Notes: generated by a model not told the origin, from the letters alone. 64,000 nt of DNA from Gammaproteobacteria bacterium (GCA_018819515.1 JAHJPX010000002.1:124001-188000), one strand, 5' to 3'. Positions 7,874-17,314 are shown, counted from the first letter of the stretch. Numbers and translations are program-made.

Positions 7874-9694
7874 TTAGGCGGCCGCGACGTCGCGCTCGGC
7901 GCGCTTGCGCTCATGGGCCTTCAGGAATCGCTTGCGCAGGCGGATCGATTTCGGCGTGATCTCGACCAACTCGTCGTCGGCGATGAATTCGACGGCGGAT
8001 TCGAGCGTGATCTGGATCGGCGGCACCAGGCGAACGGCTTCGTCGGTGCCGGAAGCGCGCACGTTGGTGAGTTGCTTGCCCTTGATCGGATTGACTACGA
8101 GATCGTTGTCCCGGCTGTGGATGCCGATGATGATGCCTTCGTAAAGCGGGTCGCCGGGACTGACGAACATGCGGCCGCGATCCTGCAGCTTCCAAAGGGC
8201 ATAGGCGACCGCCGGGCCGTCTTCGGCGGAGATCAGCACACCGTTGCGGCGTTCGGCCATCTGGCCGGCCATCGGGCCGTAGTCATCGAAGACGTGGCTT
8301 GCGAGTCCGGTGCCGCGTGTGAGTGTGAGGAATTCACCCTGGAAGCCGATCAGTCCGCGCGCCGGAATGCGATAGTCCAGGCGGACGCGACCCTTGCCGT
8401 CCGGCTGCATGTCCAGCAGTTCGCCGCGGCGGCGCCCCAGTTCTTCCATGACTCCGCCCTGATTGGTTTCTTCGACATCCACGGTGAGCATTTCATAGGG
8501 TTCCAGCTTCTCGCCGTCGACCTCCTTGAACAATACGCGCGGGCGCGATACGGCAAGCTCGTAGCCTTCGCGGCGCATGTTTTCCAGCAGGATGGTGAGA
8601 TGCAGTTCACCGCGACCCGAGACCTCGAAGACGTCGGCATCGGCCGTGTCCTGGACGCGCAGAGCGACGTTGGCAAGCAGTTCTTTCTGCAGGCGATCGC
8701 GAATTTGGCGGCTGGTGACGAACTTGCCTTCCTTGCCGGCGAGCGGCGAGGTGTTCACCTGGAAGTTCATGGTCAGCGTCGGCTCGTCGACGGCGATTGG
8801 CGGCAGGCCAACGGGCTTGTCGAGTGCGCAGAGGGTGACGCCGATGCCCACCTGCTCGATGCCGGTGACCAGCACGATATCCCCCGCTTCGGCGTTCTGC
8901 GCCTGTTGACGTTCCAGGCCCTGGAAAGTCAGTACCTGGCCAATCTTGGCCCGGCCCTTGGCCTCGTCTCCATACATGACGGCGACTTCCTGGCCGGGCT
9001 GGATGTTGCCTTTCTTGATGCGGCCGATACCGATCCGGCCGACATAGGAGTTGTAGTCGAGCGAGCAGATCTGAAGTTGCAGCGGCGCGGCCGAATCGAC
9101 GTCGGGCGGTGGCACGTGTTTCAGGATGGCTTCGTAGAGTGGCCGCATGTCGGTGCCCGGCGTGTCCGAGGTCAGCATGGCGTAGCCGTTCAGCGCCGAG
9201 GCGTAGACGACCGGGAAGTCGAGTTGTTCCTCCGTCGCACCGAGCTTGTCGAACAGGTCGAAGGTGTGGTTGATGACCCAGTCGGGACGGGCGCCGGGAC
9301 GGTCGATCTTGTTGATGACGACGATGGGCTTCAGGCCCAGCGCCAGCGCCTTGCGGGTGACGAAGCGCGTCTGCGGCATCGGGCCTTCGACGGCGTCGAC
9401 CAGCAGCAGTACGCCGTCGACCATCGATAACACTCGTTCCACTTCGCCGCCGAAGTCGGCGTGGCCCGGGGTGTCGACGATGTTGATGTGAGTGCCTTCG
9501 AAATCGATGGCGCAGTTCTTGGAGAGAATCGTGATGCCCCGTTCCCTTTCCAGATCGTTGGAGTCCATGACGCGCTCGGTCATCTGCTGATGCGCGGCGA
9601 AGGTGCCCGACTGGCGGAGCAGTTGGTCGACGAGGGTGGTTTTGCCGTGGTCGACGTGGGCGATGATGGCGATGTTTCTTAGCGAACGGGACAT
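7874..9694 (-). CDS. typA: Translational GTPase TypA/BipA
   Basis: Ribosome-associated GTPase of the EF-G/LepA superfamily, involved in 50S assembly and stress adaptation. The 606-aa length is normal. The G-domain shows the P-loop AHVDHGKTTLVDQLL (about 12-26), DTPGHADFGGEVERVL (G3) and VINKIDRPGARPDWV (G4). Later conserved segments include SGRGELHL and GVLISAEDG. I chose the ATG at 9694 (MSRSLRNIAIIAHVDHG) over the upstream 9805 frame because it matches the usual BipA N-terminus; there is no clear Shine-Dalgarno sequence. It is divergent from mtnP and is followed seven bases after the stop by a copy of the dispersed repeat. Confidence 0.97.
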   Translation of the reverse strand: MSRSLRNIAIIAHVDHGKTTLVDQLLRQSGTFAAHQQMTERVMDSNDLERERGITILSKNCAIDFEGTHINIVDTPGHADFGGEVERVLSMVDGVLLLVDAVEGPMPQTRFVTRKALALGLKPIVVINKIDRPGARPDWVINHTFDLFDKLGATEEQLDFPVVYASALNGYAMLTSDTPGTDMRPLYEAILKHVPPPDVDSAAPLQLQICSLDYNSYVGRIGIGRIKKGNIQPGQEVAVMYGDEAKGRAKIGQVLTFQGLERQQAQNAEAGDIVLVTGIEQVGIGVTLCALDKPVGLPPIAVDEPTLTMNFQVNTSPLAGKEGKFVTSRQIRDRLQKELLANVALRVQDTADADVFEVSGRGELHLTILLENMRREGYELAVSRPRVLFKEVDGEKLEPYEMLTVDVEETNQGGVMEELGRRRGELLDMQPDGKGRVRLDYRIPARGLIGFQGEFLTLTRGTGLASHVFDDYGPMAGQMAERRNGVLISAEDGPAVAYALWKLQDRGRMFVSPGDPLYEGIIIGIHSRDNDLVVNPIKGKQLTNVRASGTDEAVRLVPPIQITLESAVEFIADDELVEITPKSIRLRKRFLKAHERKRAERDVAAA

Positions 9695-9865
9695 GGGGAA
9701 GGGGCCGAAAGGGACAGCAAAACGAAAGGGAGTTTCAGTGGAGGCTGCTGCCCGTCTTGGCGGGCCCATGGCAGATGTCTTGGCCGGAACTGAAAGGGCA
9801 CGCATTCTAGCATGGAGGGCACCATGCCCATGCTAGAATTGCCGGAAAATTTCAAGGAATTTCAC

Positions 9866-10612
9866 ATGCTTGCAGTGATCGGCGGTAGCGGCCTGACGCA
9901 GTTGGCCAACCTCGAAGTGACCCGCCGCGAAGTGGTCCGGACGCCCTTCGGCGAGCCCTCCGGAGCGCTGACATTCGGTCGCGTCGGTTGCCAGGAGGTC
10001 GTGTTCCTCGCCCGCCACGGTTATGGCCATACGATTCCGCCACATCGCGTTAACTATCGTGCCAACCTTTGGGCGCTTGCCCGGATGGCGGGTGCGCGGG
10101 GAATTGTTTCCGTGGCGTCGGTGGGCGGGGTACGGGCCGACATGAAACCCGGCACGCTGGTCGTGCCCGACCAGATCATCGATTACACATGGGGCCGCAA
10201 CGTGACTTTTCACGAGGGCAACGGGACCCAGGTGGTGCACACTGATTTCACGGAGCCGTACGACGGGAATCTGCGCCGACAGCTGTTGGCGGCGGCGGAA
10301 AGTGCCGGGGAGCCGATGGTGGACGGCGGTGTTTATGCGGCGACCCAGGGACCGCGACTGGAAACCGCGGCAGAGGTGAATCGTATCGAACGCGACGGCG
10401 CCGACCTGATCGGCATGACGGGAATGCCGGAGGCCTCGCTGGCGCGCGAGCTGGAGGTGCCCTACGCGGCGGTTTGCGTGGTTGCCAACTGGGCTGCCGG
10501 ACGGGGCGACAGCACCCATAACATCGATTTCGCACAAATCGAGGAAGTGCTGCAGGTATCGCTCGGCCGCGCACGGCGGGTTCTCGAGCATCTTTGCGCC
10601 GAATCGCGCTAG
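9866..10612 (+). CDS. S-methyl-5'-thioinosine phosphorylase (MTAP/PNP family)
   Basis: Purine nucleoside phosphorylase-family enzyme. Phosphate-binding GGSGLTQL lies near the start (residues 6-13), with ARHGYGHTIPPHRVNYRAN, VASVGGVRADMKPG, YAATQGPRLETAAE and DLIGMTGMPEASLARE following. The pattern resembles the Pseudomonas methylthioinosine phosphorylase group more than true MTA phosphorylase, so a role in methylthioadenosine and purine salvage through methylthioinosine is likely; the substrate is inferred. I chose the ATG at 9866, with AGGA seven bases upstream, over the upstream ATG at 9812 because the family begins directly with the GGSGLT strand. It is convergent with glnD. Confidence 0.85.
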   Translation: MLAVIGGSGLTQLANLEVTRREVVRTPFGEPSGALTFGRVGCQEVVFLARHGYGHTIPPHRVNYRANLWALARMAGARGIVSVASVGGVRADMKPGTLVVPDQIIDYTWGRNVTFHEGNGTQVVHTDFTEPYDGNLRRQLLAAAESAGEPMVDGGVYAATQGPRLETAAEVNRIERDGADLIGMTGMPEASLARELEVPYAAVCVVANWAAGRGDSTHNIDFAQIEEVLQVSLGRARRVLEHLCAESR

Positions 10613-10631
10613 GGCCTGAGCCGGCCCGGTT

Positions 10632-13223
10632 TCATACCTGTAGCGCGGCGAGCAAATCCTGCTCGAGGTGCACCAGAGCGACCATTTTGCCAAGCTTGGC
10701 GCCGCTGATCAGGAAAGTGTCCTCGACGCGCTCACCAAGGGTGGAGATTTTTGCCGAATGGATGACGACTTCGTATCGGCTGAGTATGCGCGCGACCGCG
10801 TAGAGCAGACCGGGGCGGTCGGCGGCGGCGATCGACATGATGTACTGGTTGCCGCGATCGTCCTGTCGGATCTCCACCTCCGGGTCGATCGGAAAGTGCT
10901 TTACCTGGCGCGATAGGCGGACCGACGGCGGCGCCTCAAGCGGCTGCTGCATGGTCAGGCACTCGGCCAAATCGTGTTCGATCAGGCCGGTGATATCCCG
11001 GTATGCCCCTGTTTCCCCGGCGACGAGCAGCATGAAGCTGTCGAGGGCGTAATTGTGGCGCGTGGTGTGTACCTTCGCATCAGCGATGGACATGCCGCGG
11101 CGGGCGAAGAAGCCGCAGATGCGGGCGAAGAGATCCGGCTGGTCGGCAAGGTAAACCATCACCTGGACGCCATCCCTGGTTGGGTTGATGCGCGCCCGCA
11201 CGACCGGTTCCGGGCTGTCGGGTCGGTAGTAGAGCGTACGGGTATGCCAAGCAATCTCGTCGGCGTCATGGCGCAGGAAGTAGCCGGTGTCGAGGTGTTC
11301 CCAGAGTGGCGCTTCGATGTCCGGGCGCATGCCCCGTAACCGCAACAGGCGTCTTGCTTCGTCCTGACGTTCCGGAACGCCTGCCATCTGCGGTGGCAGG
11401 TCACCGCGTAGCAGTTGGGCCGTGGCGCGGAATAGGTCTTCCAGCAGCTTACCCTTCCATGTGTTCCAGACCTTGGGGCTGGTGCCGCGGATATCGGCGA
11501 TTGTCAGCAGATAGAGGGCGGTCAGTCGCCGCTCGGTCGCGACGAGGGCGGCGAAATCACGGATTATCTGCGGGTCCGCGAGATCCTGTTTCTGGGCCAC
11601 CTGGGACATCGTCAAATGCTGCTCGACGAGAAACACGATCAGGTCTTCATCTTCTCCTTCGATGGCATGCTGGCGACAGAAGCGCCGTGCGTCGGCCATG
11701 CCGAGCCGCGAATGGTCGCCACCGCGGCCTTTGGCGATGTCGTGGAAGAGGGCGGCGACGTAGATCAACCAGGGCCGATCAAAGCCCGTGATCAGGCGGG
11801 TGCAGAACGGATATTCATGTGCGAACTCGGGTACGCTGAAACGTTGCAGATTGCGTATCACCTGAAGGATGTGCTGGTCGACCGTATAGACGTGAAACAG
11901 GTCGTGCTGCATCTGGCCGACAATGCGTCCGAAGGCCGGCAGGTATTGGCCTAGGATGCCGTACTGGTTCATGCGTCGCAGCGTCAGGATCAGGCCACGA
12001 TGGACCGCGAATAGCTGCAGGAAAAGTTCGGGTGCCCGCGGATGCCGCCGCAGTGCGCGTCCGCAGCCGCGGCGGGCATGCCACAGCGATCTCAGGGTTC
12101 TGGCGGTCATGCCGTGCAGTTCCGGCCGGCGTGCCATCAGCAGAAAGGCTTCCAGGATCGTCAGCGGTTCTTCCTCGAACAGCTCGTCGCGGCGGATGTC
12201 GAGTAGGTCGCGTACCGTCTGGAAGTGCTCGTCGATGATGATGGGCGGGCCTGACCGGCTGGGGGCAAGGGACGCATTGATGTTTTGCAGCACCAGTGCA
12301 TTGAGCTGTGTGACCAGTTTGGCGTTGCGATAGTAACGCTGCATCAAGACTTCCGAGGCCCGCTTGGTTTCGGTCGGTTCAATGCCGAAGCTCTTCGCCA
12401 ATGCCTCCTGGAACTCGAACGACAATCGGTCCTCGCGCCGGTTGGCGACGTGATGCAGGCGGATGCGCAGATGACGCAGGAAGGACTCGGCGCGCATGAG
12501 CTGTCGGCTTTCGTCGCGGGTAACGAGGACGGTCTGCGCCAGGTCGCGCCAGTTCCTGCCCAGGTGGGCGGCCAGGGCGATCCAGAGGATGATTTGCAGG
12601 TCGCGCAGGCCGCCCGGGTGTTCCTTGCAGTTGGGCTCCAGACTGTAGGGCGTGTCATTGAAGCGGCTGTGGCGCTCCGCTTGTTCGAGCTGCTTGGCCT
12701 TCAGGAAGGCGACAGGATCGAGACTGGCGTGGTAGGTCCGGTCGAATTCGTCGAACAACTTCCGGTTGCCGCACAGGTAGCGGGCCTCGATCAGCGTCGT
12801 CTGGATGGTGATGTCCTGTTCGGCTGTTTCCAGGCACTCGGCGATGGTGCGCACGCTGTGGCCGATGTCGAGGCCGATGTCCCACAGGACGCCGATAAGG
12901 GGTTCGAGACGTGGATGGTGCGTGGCGTCGCAGCCCTCGGGAACCAGAAACAGCAGATCGACGTCGGAGGCCGGGAACAGTTCGCCACGACCATAGCCAC
13001 CAACCGCGACCATGGCGATTTCGTCAGGCATTGCCATCTTGCGCCAGATGTCGCGTAGCGTTCTGTCCACCAGTCGCGCGCGACCGTGCAGCAGTCTGAC
13101 GGCGGACCCCGTTCGCTCGTAGGCGTCGCGTAGCTGCTGCTGGGCGTCATTTAGCGCGGCGCGGGTATCGGCGATCAGCGCCCGGGTATCGAGCGCCTGT
13201 TTGACCGCCGACGTGGTTGGCAT
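10632..13223 (-). CDS. glnD: Bifunctional [PII] uridylyltransferase/uridylyl-removing enzyme GlnD
   Basis: Primary sensor of nitrogen status: it uridylylates and deuridylylates PII proteins in response to glutamine. The 863-aa protein has a nucleotidyltransferase domain with GGYGRGELFPASDVDLLFL (about 76-94), a linker domain, and an HD domain with LFHDIAKGRGGDHS near residue 490. Two C-terminal ACT domains follow (from about 690, with RICGFFARRGMSIADAKVHT, and from about 800, with DRPGLLYAVARILS). Full length and intact motifs suggest a functional enzyme. The start lies four bases after the map stop on the same strand, so the two form an operon. Confidence 0.97.
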   Translation of the reverse strand: MPTTSAVKQALDTRALIADTRAALNDAQQQLRDAYERTGSAVRLLHGRARLVDRTLRDIWRKMAMPDEIAMVAVGGYGRGELFPASDVDLLFLVPEGCDATHHPRLEPLIGVLWDIGLDIGHSVRTIAECLETAEQDITIQTTLIEARYLCGNRKLFDEFDRTYHASLDPVAFLKAKQLEQAERHSRFNDTPYSLEPNCKEHPGGLRDLQIILWIALAAHLGRNWRDLAQTVLVTRDESRQLMRAESFLRHLRIRLHHVANRREDRLSFEFQEALAKSFGIEPTETKRASEVLMQRYYRNAKLVTQLNALVLQNINASLAPSRSGPPIIIDEHFQTVRDLLDIRRDELFEEEPLTILEAFLLMARRPELHGMTARTLRSLWHARRGCGRALRRHPRAPELFLQLFAVHRGLILTLRRMNQYGILGQYLPAFGRIVGQMQHDLFHVYTVDQHILQVIRNLQRFSVPEFAHEYPFCTRLITGFDRPWLIYVAALFHDIAKGRGGDHSRLGMADARRFCRQHAIEGEDEDLIVFLVEQHLTMSQVAQKQDLADPQIIRDFAALVATERRLTALYLLTIADIRGTSPKVWNTWKGKLLEDLFRATAQLLRGDLPPQMAGVPERQDEARRLLRLRGMRPDIEAPLWEHLDTGYFLRHDADEIAWHTRTLYYRPDSPEPVVRARINPTRDGVQVMVYLADQPDLFARICGFFARRGMSIADAKVHTTRHNYALDSFMLLVAGETGAYRDITGLIEHDLAECLTMQQPLEAPPSVRLSRQVKHFPIDPEVEIRQDDRGNQYIMSIAAADRPGLLYAVARILSRYEVVIHSAKISTLGERVEDTFLISGAKLGKMVALVHLEQDLLAALQV

Positions 13224-13226
13224 CGA

Positions 13227-14027
13227 TCAGTTGGCGGGGAAGGGGTTGCTCGGGGCGCCAGCTGACAAGGTCAGCACTTCGGCACCATCCGCGGTAACCA
13301 GAATGGTGTGTTCCCATTGGGCCGACAGGCTGCGGTCCTTGGTTACGATCGTCCAGCCGTCGGGCAACTCGGAGATGGCCGCCTTGCCGGCATTGATCAT
13401 CGGCTCGATGGTGAAGATCATGCCGGGCAGGAGTTCGGGGCCCGTTCCGGCCTTGCCATAGTGGAGCACTTGCGGCTCCTCGTGGAAGCTGCGGCCAATC
13501 CCATGGCCGCAGAACTCGCGCACCACGGAGTAGCCGTTTCTTTCAGCGTGCTGCTGGATCGCGGCGCCGATATCGCCCAGATGGCCTCCGGGTTTCACTT
13601 GGGCGATTCCCAGCCAGAGACATTCGTAAGTGATCTGGCACAGGCGTTTGGCCAGGATCGATCCTTCGCCAACCACGAACATGCGGCTGGTGTCTCCGTG
13701 CCAGCCATCCTTGATGGTTGTTATGTCGAGATTGAGGATGTCGCCCTTCTTCAGGAGGCGGTCGTTCGGCACGCCATGGCAGACCTGATGGTTGACCGAT
13801 GCGCAGATCGCTTTTGGGTAGGGTGGATAGCCCGGAGGGGCGTAGTTCAACGGCGCCGGGACGCAACCCTGAACGTTCACCATGTAGTCGTGGCACAGTC
13901 GGTCCAGTTCCTCGGTGGGGACGCCAGACTTGACGAAAGGCGTGATGTAGTCAAGTACCTCGCCGGCCAGCCGGCCGGCGATACGCATGCCTTCGATTTC
14001 GTTGGCGTTCTTGATGATGATGCTCAT
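13227..14027 (-). CDS. map: Methionine aminopeptidase, type I
   Basis: Removes the initiator methionine from nascent proteins. The 266-aa protein carries the expected metal ligands and active-site segments: HQVCHGVPNDRLLKKGDIL, NLDITTIKDGWHGDTSRMF (two Asp), GHGIGRSFHEEPQV (His) and FTIEPMIN (Glu), with a final Glu in QWEHTILV. The ATG at 14027 is preceded by GGTGAA. It diverges from rpsB, the common betaproteobacterial arrangement, and glnD follows four bases downstream. Confidence 0.97.
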   Translation of the reverse strand: MSIIIKNANEIEGMRIAGRLAGEVLDYITPFVKSGVPTEELDRLCHDYMVNVQGCVPAPLNYAPPGYPPYPKAICASVNHQVCHGVPNDRLLKKGDILNLDITTIKDGWHGDTSRMFVVGEGSILAKRLCQITYECLWLGIAQVKPGGHLGDIGAAIQQHAERNGYSVVREFCGHGIGRSFHEEPQVLHYGKAGTGPELLPGMIFTIEPMINAGKAAISELPDGWTIVTKDRSLSAQWEHTILVTADGAEVLTLSAGAPSNPFPAN

Positions 14028-14079
14028 GATTTCACCGCAATGCGATCGCTGGCCTCATTCTACCAATGCATTGAAGTCC

Positions 14080-14109
14080 TTGATGTGCCGACGTTGGAAC
14101 GGTTATACT
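14080..14109 (+). promoter_or_regulatory. Predicted sigma-70 promoter for rpsB-tsf
   Basis: TTGATG (14080-14085) and TATACT (14104-14109) are separated by 18 bases in the map/rpsB divergent region, about 105 bases upstream of rpsB. The remaining leader is long enough for the autoregulatory binding of S2 known in other bacteria. I have not identified that structure here. Confidence 0.55.
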
Positions 14110-14213
14110 TCAAAACTTGTCCGGGAAGCCGGGCAAAATTCACACGTCCGGCGCCGAATGGGTGATCGCATATCACGGCCGGGCGGAGGCTAACCCATAT
14201 CGGAGATCGATAC

Positions 14214-14966
14214 ATGAGCACAACCATGCGCCAGATGCTGGAGGCCGGCGTTCATTTCGGCCACCAGACCCGTTTCTGGAACCCCAAGATGGCCAACTAC
14301 ATTTTCGGCCATCGCAACAAGATTCATATCATCAACCTCGAGAAGACCCTCGCCAAGTACAACGAGGCGATTGCGTTCGTCAAGAAGATGGCCGCCCAGA
14401 AAGGCACGATCCTGTTCGTCGGCACCAAGCGCCAGGCGCGCGAGATCATAGCGGAAGAGGCTGCGCGTTGCGGCATGCCCTGCGTCGACGAGCGCTGGCT
14501 GGGTGGCATGCTGACCAACTACAAGACGGTCAAGCAGTCGACCAAGCGTCTGAAGGACATGGAGCAGATGGCCGAGGACAACGCCTTCGAGAAGATGTCG
14601 AAGAAAGAGGCGCTGATGCTTCAGCGCGAGATGACCAAACTGCAGAAGAGCCTGGGCGGTATCAAGGACATGGGCAGCCTTCCCGATGCGTTGTTCGTCA
14701 TCGACGTCGGCTTTCACAAGATTGCCATCACCGAAGCCGCCAAGCTGGGCATTCCGGTCATCGGCGTGGTCGACACCAACCACAGCCCGGAGGGCATCAG
14801 CTATGTGATTCCCGGCAATGACGATTCCTCCCGTGCGATCCGTCTTTACGCGCGCGGCGTTGCCGATGCGGTTCTGGAGGGCAAGAACCAGTCGATTACC
14901 GATATCGTTCAGGAAATTGCCGGCGAGGACGAGTTCGTCGAGGTGGACGAAGAGGCAGCCGAGTAA
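14214..14966 (+). CDS. rpsB: 30S ribosomal protein S2
   Basis: Structural protein of the small ribosomal subunit, needed for S1 binding. The 250-aa protein starts MSTTMRQMLEAGVHFGHQTR, with WNPKMANYIFGHRNKIHIINL, DERWLGGMLTNYKTVKQS and GVVDTNHSPEGISYVIPGND. All of these are hallmarks of S2, and the acidic C-terminus is typical. GGAG lies shortly before the ATG. It is first in a long plus-strand run; tsf follows after a 110-base gap with a strong predicted hairpin. Confidence 0.98.
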   Translation: MSTTMRQMLEAGVHFGHQTRFWNPKMANYIFGHRNKIHIINLEKTLAKYNEAIAFVKKMAAQKGTILFVGTKRQAREIIAEEAARCGMPCVDERWLGGMLTNYKTVKQSTKRLKDMEQMAEDNAFEKMSKKEALMLQREMTKLQKSLGGIKDMGSLPDALFVIDVGFHKIAITEAAKLGIPVIGVVDTNHSPEGISYVIPGNDDSSRAIRLYARGVADAVLEGKNQSITDIVQEIAGEDEFVEVDEEAAE

Positions 14967-14976
14967 GACTTTTCAC

Positions 14977-15046
14977 CGCAAAGAACGCATGGGACGCAAA
15001 GGAAATTCCTCATCAGGTGTCTTTTTCGCCCTTTGTGTCCTTTGCG
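14977..15046 (+). repeat. Imperfect inverted repeat between rpsB and tsf
   Basis: GGACGCAAAGG (14992-15002) can pair with CCTTTGTGTCC (15030-15040), 11 pairs with one G-U. The outer CGCAAA (14977-14982) pairs with TTTGCG (15041-15046). Direct CGCAAAG units lie inside the left arm. It could be an RNA-processing or attenuation element, or a member of a dispersed repeat family; no T-tract follows it. Confidence 0.6.
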
Positions 15047-15076
15047 CTAGTCAGATTTTGAATTTGGAGTAGAGCA

Positions 15077-15970
15077 ATGGCGGAAATTACCGCGAGCATG
15101 GTCAAGGAACTGCGCGAGAAGACCGACGCGCCGATGATGGAATGCAAGAAGGCACTTACCGAGGCCGGTGGCGAGATGACCAAGGCCGAGGAGATCCTGC
15201 GCGTCAAGCTGGGCAACAAGGCCACCAAGGCCGCTGCCCGCGTTGCAGCCGAGGGCGTGGTTGGTTTGTATCTTTCAGTCGACGGCAAGCTCGGCGCGCT
15301 TGTCGAAGTCAATTCGGAAACCGATTTCGTCGCCAAGAACGACGAGTTCATCGCTCTGGCCAAGGGTTGCGCCGAACTGGTTGCGAGCAAGAATCCTGTC
15401 GATGTGGCGGCCCTGTCGGCGCTGCCCATGGGCGACGGTACGGTTGAATCGACTCGTGCCGCGCTGGTCGGCAAGATCGGCGAGAACATGAGCATCCGTC
15501 GCTTCGAGCGCGTCGAGGCCAAAGGCAAACTCTCATCCTACGTGCATGGCGGCTCCAAGATCGGCGTACTGGTGGACGTGACCGGCGGCGACGACCAATT
15601 GGCCAAGGACATCGCGATGCACATTGCGGCCTCCAAGCCGAAGTCGCTCGACGCCTCCGGCGTTCCTGGGGATCTGCTCGACGCCGAGCGCCGCATTGCC
15701 ATCGAGAAGGCCCGCGAAGCCGGCAAGCCGGAAGCGATGCTGGAGAAGATCGCCGAAGGCACGGTTCAGAAGTACCTCAAGGAAGTAACGCTGTTCGGCC
15801 AGGTGTTTGTCAAGGCCGAAGACGGCAAGCAGACCATCGAGCAACTGTTGAAGGCCAACGGTGCGTCAGTCAATGGCTTTACGCTCTATGTCGTTGGCGA
15901 AGGCATCGAGAAGAAGGTTAATGACTTCGCCGCTGAAGTGGCTGCTCAAGCGGCCGCTGCCAGGAAGTGA
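15077..15970 (+). CDS. tsf: Translation elongation factor Ts
   Basis: Nucleotide-exchange factor for EF-Tu. The 297-aa protein begins with a UBA-like domain (SMVKELREKTDAPMMECKKA) and the KAEEILRVKLGNKATKAA segment. A core with VEVNSETDFVAKND follows, the classic EF-Ts signature, then the dimerisation region and C-terminal module. Length is typical for proteobacteria. The start follows GGAGTAGAGCA. The stop is followed eight bases later by repeat copy B, and pyrH begins 46 bases downstream. Confidence 0.98.
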   Translation: MAEITASMVKELREKTDAPMMECKKALTEAGGEMTKAEEILRVKLGNKATKAAARVAAEGVVGLYLSVDGKLGALVEVNSETDFVAKNDEFIALAKGCAELVASKNPVDVAALSALPMGDGTVESTRAALVGKIGENMSIRRFERVEAKGKLSSYVHGGSKIGVLVDVTGGDDQLAKDIAMHIAASKPKSLDASGVPGDLLDAERRIAIEKAREAGKPEAMLEKIAEGTVQKYLKEVTLFGQVFVKAEDGKQTIEQLLKANGASVNGFTLYVVGEGIEKKVNDFAAEVAAQAAAARK

Positions 15971-15977
15971 TCCCGGC

Positions 15978-16001
15978 AAAAGTCAGCCGTCGCGGTACGC
16001 C
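15978..16001 (+). repeat. 3'-end repeat, copy B (between tsf and pyrH)
   Basis: Starts eight bases after the tsf stop and reads AAAAGTCAGCCGTCGCGG then TACGCC, with one mismatch to copy A over 24 bases. It lies in the short gap just before the pyrH ribosome-binding region, so it may influence tsf mRNA 3' processing or pyrH translation. Confidence 0.8.
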
Positions 16002-16015
16002 ACCACTCACCTATC

Positions 16016-16726
16016 ATGCCAGCCTATAAGCGCATTCTGCTGAAGCTCTCCGGCGAAGCCCTGATGGGCGAAGACGCCTATGGTATCAACCGCGATACGC
16101 TCCAGCGCATCGTCGCCGAAATCAAGTCAATTGCCGCTCTCGGCGTCGAAATCGGCGTCGTCATCGGCGGCGGCAACATCTTCCGCGGCATGGCGGGGGC
16201 GTCGACGGGCATGGATCGGGCGACGGCAGACTACATGGGCATGCTGGCCACGGTCATGAACGCCATGGCGCTGGCCGATGCCATGCGGCAGGCCGATCTC
16301 CCGGCTCGCGTGCAGTCGGCCCTCAACATCGAGCAGGTGGTGGAGCCCTATATCCGCGGCAAGGCCATCCGCTACCTGGAAGAAGGCAAGGTCGTGGTAT
16401 TCGGCGGTGGCACGGGCAATCCGTTCTTCACGACGGACACTGCGGCGGCGCTACGTGGGTCGGAAATCGGCGCCGACATGGTGCTCAAGGCTACCAAGGT
16501 CGATGGCATCTATACGGCCGACCCGAAGAAGGATCCGGGCGCGACGCGTTTTGCCAGGATCAGCTTCGACGAAGCGATCGGTCGCAACCTTGCCGTTATG
16601 GACGCGACGGCGTTTGCGCTTTGCCGCGATCAGAAACTGCCGATCAACGTGTTCTCGATCTTCAAGGCCGGCGCGCTCAAGCGCGTCGTCATGGGTGAGG
16701 ACGAAGGAACATTGGTGTACTGCTAG
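16016..16726 (+). CDS. pyrH: UMP kinase
   Basis: Phosphorylates UMP to UDP in pyrimidine nucleotide synthesis; a hexameric amino-acid-kinase family enzyme regulated by GTP and UTP. The 236-aa protein has YKRILLKLSGEALMG at the start (3-17), VIGGGNIFRG (about 50-59), TADYMGMLATVMNAMAL and FFTTDTAAALRGSEIGAD with VLKATKVDGIYTADP. The rpsB-tsf-pyrH-frr order is the standard bacterial cluster. No strong Shine-Dalgarno sequence is seen, and repeat copy B lies directly upstream. Confidence 0.98.
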   Translation: MPAYKRILLKLSGEALMGEDAYGINRDTLQRIVAEIKSIAALGVEIGVVIGGGNIFRGMAGASTGMDRATADYMGMLATVMNAMALADAMRQADLPARVQSALNIEQVVEPYIRGKAIRYLEEGKVVVFGGGTGNPFFTTDTAAALRGSEIGADMVLKATKVDGIYTADPKKDPGATRFARISFDEAIGRNLAVMDATAFALCRDQKLPINVFSIFKAGALKRVVMGEDEGTLVYC

Positions 16727-16737
16727 GAGAGTCTGCG

Positions 16738-17295
16738 ATGATTGCCGAACTCAAGAAGAACACTGAGCAGAAGATGCAGAAGAGCCTTGAGGCGCTCAAA
16801 CAGGATCTGCACAAGGTCCGTACCGGACGCGCGCACACAGGCATTCTCGACCACGTTCAGGTCGAGTACTACGGTTCGTACATGCCGATCAATCAGGTTG
16901 CCAACGTGACGCTGATCGATGCGCGCACCATCGGTGTTCAGCCGTGGGAAAAGCCGATGATCGCCAAAGTGGAAAAGGCGATTCGCGACTCGGATCTCGG
17001 CCTCAATCCATCAACGCAGGGCGATCTGATCCGCGTGCCGATGCCGATGCTCACCGAGGAACGCCGCAAGGAACTCATCAAGGTCGTCAGGCACGAAGGC
17101 GAGGCGGCTAAAGTCGCCGTGCGCAACCTGCGACGGGATGCGATTGCCCATCTCAAGGAAGCGCTGAAGAAACATGAGTTGTCGGAAGACGACGAACGAC
17201 GCGCACAGGACGATGTTCAGAAGCTGACCGACAGGTACGTCGCGGAAGTCGACAAGGCGCTGGCGGAAAAGGAAAAAGACCTGATGGCCATCTGA
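16738..17295 (+). CDS. frr: Ribosome recycling factor
   Basis: Splits post-termination ribosomes together with EF-G. The 185-aa, mostly helical protein contains LKQDLHKVRTGRAHTGILDH, NQVANVTLIDARTIGVQPWE, LNPSTQGDLIRVPMPMLTEE and a C-terminal helix ending VDKALAEKEKDLMAI, all diagnostic. AGGAGA lies just before the ATG. It sits 11 bases after pyrH and 19 bases before uppS. Confidence 0.98.
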   Translation: MIAELKKNTEQKMQKSLEALKQDLHKVRTGRAHTGILDHVQVEYYGSYMPINQVANVTLIDARTIGVQPWEKPMIAKVEKAIRDSDLGLNPSTQGDLIRVPMPMLTEERRKELIKVVRHEGEAAKVAVRNLRRDAIAHLKEALKKHELSEDDERRAQDDVQKLTDRYVAEVDKALAEKEKDLMAI

Positions 17296-17314
17296 GCCAT
17301 CGGAGCGCGGACCG

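Noticed and set aside
10612..10627. GGGCC/GGCCC hairpin between mtnP-like gene and glnD as a bidirectional terminator
   Set aside because: The stem is only 5 bp with no T-tract on either side.
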